A stretch of 64,000 nt of DNA, from the NCBI RefSeq assembly GCF_000001735.4, contig NC_003070.9, positions 18,771,971 to 18,835,970 of the forward strand, given 5' to 3'. Source of the stretch: Arabidopsis thaliana. Taxonomy: Eukaryota; Streptophyta; Magnoliopsida; Brassicales; Brassicaceae. Of this stretch, positions 43,610-52,079 are shown piece after piece. A program made the position numbers and the translations under genes. Position 1 is the first letter of the stretch. Each line of letters starts with the position of its first letter. The notes below the pieces were generated by a model, which saw only the letters and a list, made by a program, of their open reading frames with translations, was not told where the DNA came from and ran no database searches.

Positions 43610-45340
43610 ATAATTGGAAAGAAATCATTTCCCTTTTGAGCTTATTTGATGTTTTGTGTAAAACCATGAGACTTTAGAAATTTTATTGGTAACCATAAAA
43701 AGAACAATAGAAATAGGAAAGAAAAAGAATCAAAATGAACAAAAAGGGAAGGAAAATGACCAAAATGAGGAACATGGAAAATTGAACAAATGGTTATAGT
43801 AAATGGTAACCAAAAAGTTGAATAAATATTTAACAAAGATTATTTTTAAAAATCATTTATTGAACATATTTTATATATTTCATTTCAAAAATTAATGTTT
43901 TATATAAATCTAAAATAACAATATAGTATGAATTCAAATATTTTAATAAAATATCTATATATATTATAAGTATTTTTATTTATTCCAGTATAAATAGCCA
44001 AATACTAATCTAAAATAAACTCATAACATTTATTTAAATTGAATGTTTTTGTTAAAAATAATTATATATAATAATATAAATATATAATAAAAACACAAAA
44101 AACTTTCTATAAGAAATGTAAATGTTACAATAAAGCATCCTTTCTTCCTTTATGTTAATGCTAAGAAATGTTTTCTGTTAAAATATTAAAGAATATTAAA
44201 AATTATTAACTGTTTTTAGTAAATTTAACTAAAACATTCAACTTCTTATCAATATTAACTCTTCTAGTTCATTTGCAGCAAATTTATCGATTTGTCAAAT
44301 CTTTTTTTTTAAATAAGAAAGAAATCTCTTATTTATAATAAAAGGCTTTTTTTACGAAAAAAGAAAATCGAACTATCAAACAATAAGTAAAATGAAGGAA
44401 AAAGAAAAAGAAAAGGAAAGAACTACTGCCACTTTGAGTTTAGATTACCCATTGGAGCTTACATTAGATTAGTATTGGCCATAGGGTTGGTTGATATTTT
44501 AAAAGTTTCTTTAATTTGGTTTTCACAGAATATTACTCTCTCTGTTCCTAAATGATTGATTTTCTAGAAAAAGAATTTGTTTTTAAAGATTGATTTTTTA
44601 AAGTTTTTTTATGCAATATTTATTGGTTAGTATTGGTGAATTGTGATTTTCAAAAAAAAAAGTTAATTATCATTGGTTTAGAGTTATAGAAAACTGTAAA
44701 ACACAAAAAATAATACATTTATAATCAACATTTAATATATTTTCTTAATATCTGTGTTTTTTATAAACAATCAAACAAAAAGGAACAGAGAAAATATTAT
44801 TTTTAAAGTTCGTTAATTTTGTATGGAGAAATAAATGAGACGTAAAATTATGGTGGATATACTGCTAATAAATTGTTAGTCCTAAGTCCTAACTGGAAAG
44901 AACTACTTCTTCTTTGAGTTTATTAGATGTTTTAGGTAAAGCCATGACACTTGAAAAACTACGGTGACTTAGTATAGGGGTTGTTGATATTTTAAAAGTC
45001 CGTTAATTTATATTTAAAAAGTTCTTTAGTGATTTAGTATTAAGTTTCTATGTTTTGGAATCCTTTTTTAGGTCGTACACTAATATAACGAATATATTTG
45101 TGTTTTGTAAGATTCGAATTTTTAGTTTGGGAGTAAATGCATTTAGAGCCTTTTTTTATGGAGAAAAAGAATGAGACCCGACGTTTAGCTAGATCTATTT
45201 TTAATAGACCATCATCCCTAATTGGAAAGAAACTATTTTCCGTTTGAGTTTATTAGATGTTTTGGATAAAACCGTGAGGGTTAAAAAACTACGGAGTCTT
45301 AGTGAGAGTTTAACTACCATAAAATATGTTAATTTTAAAA
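43610..45340. repeat. Four diverged copies of an approximately 100-bp unit
   Basis: Units start at about 43,611, 44,415, 44,890 and 45,220. Each has GGAAAGAA...TTGAGTTTA..., then AGATGTTTT and AAACCATGA-like text. Later shared blocks are AAAAACTACGG and GATATTTTAAAAG. They separate PMD copies 2 and 3. The unit matches the 5' flank of a PMD copy, so these may be eroded PMD promoter duplications. Confidence 0.55.
44529..44799. mobile_element. MITE with terminal inverted repeats
   Basis: Inverted ends, CTCTCTCTGTTCCTAAATGA at left and its approximate complement TTTGTTTGATTG...AGGAACAGAG at right. AATATTA lies on both sides (44,529-44,535 and 44,793-44,799). The element is 257 bp, AT-rich and non-coding. 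It is about the same size as the MITE at 33.6 kb but of different sequence. Confidence 0.6.
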
Positions 45341-45444
45341 GTTCATTAATTTATTAAATTCATAAAGAGTTTTGTGATTTTTTCCATATAGTTTTGTTGT
45401 AAAAACTTTAACAATCTCATCGATATTCTGAAAGTTTAATAAAT

Positions 45445-45700
45445 AGTAAGAATCAATGTTTTTTTTTTTTACCAACGTGCTATCGACCTAGTTATAAATC
45501 TCTCAGGTGGAGGTGATGGGTTCGAGGCACGCTGGGAGAGATCTCTTCTCCAAAGGAGATAAATTGAACCTGATGTAGGTCACGCCTCTCGGAGATGTAG
45601 AGTCTTTTGGACCTGAACTTCCAGATATTAAAAAAAAAATAAAAAAAAATTAAAAAATCAATGTTTTTTGCACACAAAAAAAGAAGTAAGAATCAATGTT
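45445..45700 (+). mobile_element. tRNA-derived SINE with target duplication
   Basis: A tRNA-like head contains a B-box GGTTCGAGGC (45,520-45,529) and, about 35 bases upstream, an A-box-like CGACCTAGTTATAA. An A-rich tail (45,628-45,657) follows. AGTAAGAATCAATGTT is repeated exactly at 45,445-45,460 and 45,685-45,700 (16 bp). A shorter alternative duplication (AATCAATGTTTTTT at 45,451 and 45,656) means the right edge is uncertain. Non-coding. Confidence 0.7.
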
Positions 45701-46254
45701 CTAGTAACACCAAACTTTTAATAGATTTACAAAATCAATAATAATACAAATTTTAAATAACAAAGAATTTTGAATAAAATTTAAAAATAATCAAACTGAT
45801 AACAGCTGATTTTACTAAGAGTCGAATAATACATAAAACCAATAACAATGAAATGTCAAAATTTATAAATCTACAAAAATCCTTCAACAATAAATTATAA
45901 ATATTTCACTTCATTCAACATTGAAAAACACTTCAAAAAATACTGCATAATGTTAATGGTCACAAAAAAAAAGAACTTTAAATATTGCATAAAAATTTGT
46001 AAAAATTTAATCAAATGTTTTACGGGAACATCAAGACTCTCCGACTAAAACATTATTTGGAATAAGTTGATTTTAAGGAGATTTGTAGAGATTTTTGTGT
46101 TCTCAAAAGTTTAGTTATAAAAACTTTAACAATCTCAAGGATATCCATGATATTCTGAAAGTCAACGTTCGTTGACATTTGGACCTCTTCACACTCTTTT
46201 AGGTCAGCTCCTTAATCTCTCTTCTATAAGGAGCACAAAGAGAACGTTACTCTC
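45701..46254. other. AT-rich intergenic DNA
   Basis: No gene recognised. It repeats short phrases from the 45.4 kb area (for example ACTTTAACAATCTCA at 45,407 and about 46,124), a sign of local duplication. Confidence 0.4.
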
Positions 46255-46500
46255 TTTACCACATACCACCGAAAGCTGAATATTGGTACTGCAATCTGGG
46301 TTTTAATGGAACACACCAAGAACTTCATAAGTTAGTAGTATATGTTAGAGATATAGGCTGTAACTTTTAAGGATGAAGCTATTTATGTTAGAGAAATATA
46401 ATCTGCAACATACCAAGAACTTCATAAGTTAGTTTAGAAGATACAAATGAAACACTTCAAAAGCAAAGCAGTCCTCGAAGGATAGTAAGCAGGAATATAA
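46255..46500 (+). repeat. FAX exon 3 scrap plus PMD 3' flank
   Basis: CACATACCACCGAAAGCTGAAT (46,261-46,282) is identical to the last codons of the FAX gene (36,772-36,793). The usual flank motif 'CTGCAACATACCAAGAAC' (46,402-46,419) and following text lead into PMD copy 3. Confidence 0.75.
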
Positions 46501-46588
46501 AAAGATAATAAACCAAAAGATCACAAGGGTTAGATTGATCTGTGATACTCTACTTGTATTTGACAGCCAAAAACAATATAGAACACAC

Positions 46589-48533
46589 CTAAACCAAACG
46601 AGCTACTGCTATTTCTCTCTGTTTTGTGGCTCTCCTTTTCTTCAACCATGTCACAGTTTCTTGTGCCTTAAGAATACGCTCCTTTATCGACAATGCCTCA
46701 ACCTTCAGCTCTTGAAATTTCTTTCCGTAAGAGTCATTGCAATCATCACCCTCACCAAAATCCTTGTTCCTTTTTTCGTTTACCTCATTGGATTTCAAAG
46801 TTTCATCACTCTCGAGGACATTATCATGAAGCAAACAGCCTTGTCCTTGATTTCCTTCCCCTACAGCTACAGTGATGTGAATGTTTGACTCTTCTTGCTT
46901 CTCAGCTTCACTACTGCAGAAATTCTCATCTGAGCTCGTCTTTTCTCCTGCTATGCTACCATCTTCATGGAGCAAACAGTCTGGCTCCTTGCTGCCATCA
47001 TTGATTATATCTTCATTGCTTTCATATACATTAAGCTCATCATGACAGGTTTTTCTTGTCTCTCGTGGAGACACAACAGTGTCATTAGCACCAAAAGGAG
47101 GATCTGAAAAGTTGTTTTCATCAAATGGGCTCAGAACCGTATTATTCCCTCCTTTGCTTCCAGCTTCTTCTTCACCATTCTCTTCGCACCTTTGCTCATG
47201 TCCCTGACTTCCTTCCGCTACAGCGATGTGAATGTTTGACTCATCAGATGGGCTCAGAACCACACTCTCATATGCTCTGCTTGTTTCATCTCCTTTAGTG
47301 CCTCCAGAAGCATGCTGTTGATGAGAGACTGGTTCATTGTTGTTAATCATAATGTCATCATCAACAATATCATCTTCCTTTGCAGCTTCACTACCGCACA
47401 ATTTCTCATCTGAACTTGCCTTTTCTCCTGCTATGATACCATCTTCGTGGAGCAAACACTTTGGTTGCTTGCTGCCATCATTGATCATATCAGCATTACT
47501 TTTACTTGCATCAAGCTCACCATCACAGGTTTTCCTTGTCTCTGGTGGTGACACAACATTCTTACCTGCTTTGCTTCCAGTTTCATCAGTGGCTTCATTC
47601 TTTTTCTCTATTTCTGATGGCGGTACAGTTTCATTTCCATCATAACTTGTCGAAGCAAGCTTTTGACAAGGGCCCGAATCATTGTTATCCACCTCAACTC
47701 TACATTTTTTACCAAGCGGTTCAGAGGTATCTCGTCCACCATTCTTAACATCACTATATTTCTTCTTACTAGGTCCCACCATTTGAGCAATGGTGAGTCT
47801 ACCATCTACTTCATCATTGTCTATACAAATGAGCAAGAACAGCAGGAGCAAGAGCAATCCTAGTACCGCTTGAAAGATGAACAGCAATGGGCAGAATAGC
47901 TCCATAGATATGATAATAGCGCGATGGAAAAACAAAGTAGCTAAGCCACAACACTAAGAAAGCCACATGCTCAAGCTCATCACCACTGTCCATGAATCTC
48001 TCCTTCCATGTTCTTTGGGTTGCATTGCCTTTATCTTTCTTAACCTTCTTCCATTCTTTCTCCAGCTTCTCCCTAATAATCTCTCCTGAGCTATCCAGAG
48101 TTACAAAAACCGGTGAACCTAAAACAGAGAACCCTAAAAGCAACATAACATCTTCAAGTGTTATGGTTGTTTCACCCCAAGGGAAAACAAAGGTTTTGGT
48201 GTCAGGACACCATTTCTCAGCAATACCCAGAACGAGCTCTGTGTTTGGGTTGATTTTGTATGTGGATGCTGTGACGGCTTCGAAAATGCCAGCTTTTCTC
48301 CAAATGGGTTCGTGTAAAGCAGCCATTTTTCTAGCCCAAGACTTGAAATTTTTGTTTGGAAACCTCCACCCATTGAAGGAGACACTGAAAGACAGAAACT
48401 TTAATTCAGGAGGAGAAGGAGCTGAACGATTTTGAGGAGTTTCAGATCCATCAATGGAAGTGTTGTTACAAGGTTTTAAAAGATGGGGTTTTTTGCTGCT
48501 TCTTGGTGAACTGTTTTCAGTGGGTAAAACCAT
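46589..48533 (-). pseudogene. PMD (MAIN-like) gene, array copy 3, with central deletion
   Basis: From the likely start at 48,533 (MVLPTENSS), the frame gives the first half of the plant mobile domain, up to ALAPAVLAHLY at about 47,825. There the sequence jumps straight to the acidic tail (DNDEVDGRLTIAQ), losing roughly 250-300 codons found in the paralogues. The junction is also out of frame: the N-terminal frame stops after two more codons (47,814), while the tail continues open to 46,589. The tail is unusually long because an approximately 100-residue block (VVSPxETRKTCxxELxxxxS ... LLHEDGxIAGEK) is present twice. A truncated 239-residue product is possible. Loss of function is likely. Confidence 0.75.
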
Positions 48534-49039
48534 GCTCTTCTCTCTCTCTTCAACGCTCGTCTTGGTGATTGAAGAAGAAGAAGACAATTCTCAGAATTTT
48601 GAACTCATATATGAAGACGAAGACTGATAAATTTTCCAGGAAAAACAAAAACAAAACAGAAAATGAAATGTGGTTATTAGTTAAATGACACGATGTCGTT
48701 TCATAGACAATTGAGAATCATAAAGCAATCAACTTGGTTTAACCAAACCAACTCGCTTTTTTAAACTCATCAAATCAGCATTAAATAGTTTTAACTCTTT
48801 TTTTTTATTTTTTTTATTAATGAACTTACAATTATATTAGAAAAAATAGACTGATTTAATAATAGCATTCCAAATTGCAAAAACTGATTGGTAACAATAG
48901 CATTTTACAATTTCTTGTTACCATAAAGCTTTGGCATTTGTGTCTAGTAAGTTCTCTAGGTAATGCAAAAGAGATCACACCAACAGATTGAAGATATGTG
49001 AGACACTCCCATAAAACATTGTAGAAGTTTCAGATTAAA
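48534..49039. other. 5' flank of PMD copy 3
   Basis: Promoter-side DNA. TTTTTCTTTTAT-type low complexity occurs near 48,798-48,825. No gene seen. Confidence 0.4.
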
Positions 49040-49220
49040 TGGTTTTGAGACAACTAGCTAAGCAGAAATTCCCTTTTTGGTCTTCTTCTCAACGATTTTA
49101 GTTCCCAATGTTACCATTAATCTCTTTAACACATTTCTCTGTGTGCATTGCAGTGCTCTCATGACCTGTCTCTACGTGTACAAAATGGAGCATATGATCT
49201 CCTCCACTACTGAATGTTGA
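49040..49220 (+). repeat. FAX intron 2/exon 3 remnant
   Basis: 'TGTGTGCATTGCAGTGCTCT' then CATGACCTGTCTCTACGTGTAC (49,140-49,182) corresponds to the acceptor and start of FAX exon 3 (36,712-36,752). It then diverges. The same remnant lies at 51,600-51,780. Confidence 0.8.
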
Positions 49221-49312
49221 CATCTGAATTTGTCAATATTATCTGTTTTGAGTAGAAATCTAAATTTCTTGGTTTAAATATGATTTATATTATATGATGG
49301 AATCAAGGCTAT

Positions 49313-49626
49313 CTCTGTTCATCATGAAGCAAACAATCCTGTACCTCATTTCGATCCCCTACAGCGATGTGAATGTTTGACTCATCAGATGGCTTCAAAA
49401 CCTTATGCTTATATGATTTTCTTGTTTCATCTCCATTAGTGCATCCAGATTCCAGAAGCAAACTTTTGATGAGGGCTTGGTATTTTTCTGTCTGCCTTTA
49501 ATGCTAGCACCTTCTCATTGATCCTTTCATCAGCATCTTCCTTCTCAGCTTCACTGCAACACTTCTTATCTGATCCCACTATTTCTCTAGTTATGGAACC
49601 ATCTTCATGGAGCACAAACACTTTGG
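49313..49626 (-). pseudogene. PMD tail fragment, array copy 4
   Basis: This corresponds to the acidic tail of copy 5 (52,325-52,585), with the same order of motifs on the minus strand: LHEDGSITREI, SDKKCCSEAEKEDADERIN, ALKAD. The N-terminal domain is missing. It ends abruptly at the aldehyde oxidase fragment. Confidence 0.75.
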
Positions 49627-49858
49627 TTCAAGCTTGAGCTCTCCTCTGTTGACCCTTCAAGAACTTTGTTGGAGTTCTTCGTTATCAGACTTCTTTCAAG
49701 AGCGTTAAGCTCAGCTGCGGTGAAGGTGATTGCTTTTTTTTTTTTTTTTTTTAAATCCTTTCTTCTAACTGTTTATGGTTGTTTGTCTGATATTGTTGTT
49801 GTTGTTTTGGTTCAGGAGGATGTGGTGCTTGTGTTGTTCTTCTCTCCAAGTACGATCC
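49627..49858 (+). pseudogene. Aldehyde oxidase gene fragment (exons 1-2, [2Fe-2S] motif)
   Basis: Exon piece 49,627-49,725 reads FKLELSSVDPSRTLLEF, then after one missing base RYQTSFKSVKLSCGEG. A GT-AG intron (49,726-49,815) follows. Exon 2 (49,816-49,858) then reads GCGACVVLLSKYDP. Together this is the N-terminal plant-type ferredoxin motif CGEGGCGAC of aldehyde oxidase/xanthine dehydrogenase, as in the Arabidopsis AAO genes. The retained intron means a DNA copy, not a retrocopy. The preceding ATG and everything after are absent, and a frameshift lies near 49,678. Confidence 0.75.
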
Positions 49859-50157
49859 TTTTTTTCTTTTTCTTGTCTCTTCTCTTCTCTCATGCATGAT
49901 CTGATTCTGAATTTAGTGTTTGTGTTGATATTTTATGATAACAGTTGTTGTGATTAGATGCAACTCTCTTGATGATCTTAATGAAAATGTTTGTTTGGTA
50001 AAATATTAAAAAAAAATAAGTTTGACCGAGTCACATAGTAATACCACCGACATTAGTATGTCTAATCTCTATATATTTGTGGGCTTTGCCTCTCTACTCT
50101 CTTCTTCACTCTCGATTCCATTATCTCTCTCCGTAAGAAACAAAACAAACCCTAATA

Positions 50158-51107
50158 ATGTCGTCGTCTGATTGCACAATGAGGAAAAGAGGAACAAAAA
50201 GAAAGATTGAAATTGAGAAACGCCTGACTAAACAACAACGATCTGTGGCCTGCAGCAAACGCCGTCCTACACTCTTCTCCAAAGCGGCTGATCTTTGCCT
50301 TCTCTCCGGAGCCAACATAGCCGTTTTGTAACTTCTCCTGATGAGAACTCCGACGTCGTTTATTCATTCTCGGGCTACTCTCATGCCTCTGAAATTGTTG
50401 ACTGTTACCTCAACGGCAAGTCTCCTCCCAAGACTACTATTAACCCCGAATCATCCAAGTTTTGGTGGGAAGACCCTAATCTCTACGGTGATTGTGACGA
50501 TTTGTCTGAGTTAAGAATCATCGAAGATCGTCTGATGAGAACGAAGAAGCATCTCATGGATTGTCTTGAGAAGAAAGAAAAATCATACTCTGTTTCTAAA
50601 TCTGATCAAAACCCTAAGAACAACGGTGGGTCTTCTTCTTCTTCTTCTTCTTCTTCTTCTCAAATTGCTTCTGATTTTGGTCAAAACCCTAGTACCTCTT
50701 CTCCGTTTTTTGATCACCACTCTTACTCCTCGCTTGAGCCTTCGTCACAAGTTACTACTTGTTTTGATCAAAACCCTATTTTCTCTGTTGGCAGCGAGTC
50801 ATCATCTGATCAATTTCGTTACTTGGTGAATGAAGATGCTGGATTTGTTGACTGCTTATTTGAAACAGAGGAGGAGAAGAACAGAATGATTGTACCCCAA
50901 GAAACACAAACACAACCGATGTTCTCTGAGGAGGATCAGAGCTTTTGGGAAAACCTAGATGTCGACGACGTGTTTGGTCTTTTTAACGACGACACCAACC
51001 TTGAGGTTCCTCTTCAAGATCATTCCTCAACCAACGAAGAAGACGAGTTTATGATTGATATCAGTGAATACTTAAGCGAAGAAGCAATGGAATGGCCCAT
51101 GTTTTAG
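50158..51107 (+). pseudogene. Type I (M-alpha) MADS-box gene with one-base frameshift
   Basis: ATG at 50,158 opens a MADS domain (RGTKRKIEIEKR, then SKRRPTLFSKAADLCLLSGANIAV). TAA at 50,329-50,331 stops it after 57 codons. One T fewer in the run at 50,324-50,327 than the frame needs accounts for this. The continuing frame (50,328-51,107) reads VTSPDENSDVVYSFSGYSHASEIVDCYLNG, the normal end of such a domain. A Ser-rich C-terminus of about 260 residues in all follows, including a (TCT)n-encoded Ser run and acidic end. There is no K domain, as expected for type I. M-alpha genes such as AGL62 act in endosperm and female gametophyte. Whether the lesion is fixed or accession-specific cannot be seen. 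Confidence 0.8.
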
Positions 51108-51529
51108 TTAGTTCACACATCTTGATTAAGCATGATCTCATAGTTAGTTACGGTTTTAGTTAGTTCATTAGGTAATTACCATTTATGTTGTTGTGTGTAA
51201 CTATCTATAGTATCTGTTTTATCTCCAACTCTTTTTGATTCTGTAATTTCGATTTTGGTTATGGCTGTGGTTAGTGAGTCTAATTGTGTATTAGTGAGAC
51301 TAACTGATTAAGGATTCAGTTGAAATCTTGTGTGTTTTATATCACTAATGGCATCAATTAATATCTATTTTTGATCCTACATTTATAAACTATACGATAT
51401 CAAAATCAAATTGCAAAAACTGATTTGTAATAATAGTAGCGTTTACAATTTCTTGTGGTGAATTACAATGTACTAGTAGATATATCTTTCATATACTAAC
51501 ACCATAAAACCTTGTGTCCAGTAAGTTAA
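51108..51529. other. 3' region of the MADS gene
   Basis: Probable 3' untranslated sequence and spacer. No gene signal. Confidence 0.4.
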
Positions 51530-51780
51530 GAGTTTCAGATTAAATGGTTAATCATACACAACTAGCTAAGCTGAAACTAGTCCCTTTGTGGTCTTCTTAT
51601 CAGCGATTTTAGTTCCTAACGTAACAGTTAATCTCTTTAACACATTTCTCTGTGTGCAATGCAGTGCTCTCATGACCTGTTTCTACGTGTACAGAATCGT
51701 GACTGGCGGCAACCACATACTACTTCTTTTATTGGAGCATATGTTCTCCTCCATTGTTGTATGTTGACTGGCGGCAAGTA
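51530..51780 (+). repeat. FAX intron 2/exon 3 remnant
   Basis: 'TGCAGTGCTCTCATGACCTG', then TTTCTACGTGTACAGAATCG and CTGGCGGCAACCACATAC (51,660-51,720), covers most of FAX exon 3. It is closer to the original than the 49.1 kb copy. The frame is broken before the normal end. Confidence 0.8.
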
Positions 51781-52079
51781 GTAATCAATATAGTAATCTG
51801 TTTTGAGTAGATATCTATTTTTCTTGGTATATAATGGAATCAGGCTATCTCTGTAAGAAAACTCTTATATGCAACACACCAAGAAGTTATTAAGTTGCTC
51901 ATAACTGAGTAGGTTCAAAAAGATACAAATGAAACACTTAAACCAAAACCAGTCCTCAAAATATTACTAAGCAGGGAAAGCAAAAGAAACTAAACCAAAA
52001 AGATCATAAAGATATGAGACTGAACTTTGATATTTAACTTGCATTTGACTTCTATTTCTTTATCTGTCCACAACAACAC

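Noticed and set aside
45520-45560. Possible tRNA gene from the GGTTCGAGGC box
   Set aside because: No acceptor stem or full cloverleaf, and an A-rich tail plus flanking duplication indicate a SINE.
50632-50661. TCT repeat as a regulatory microsatellite
   Set aside because: It is in frame and encodes the poly-Ser run of the MADS protein; no reason to propose another role.
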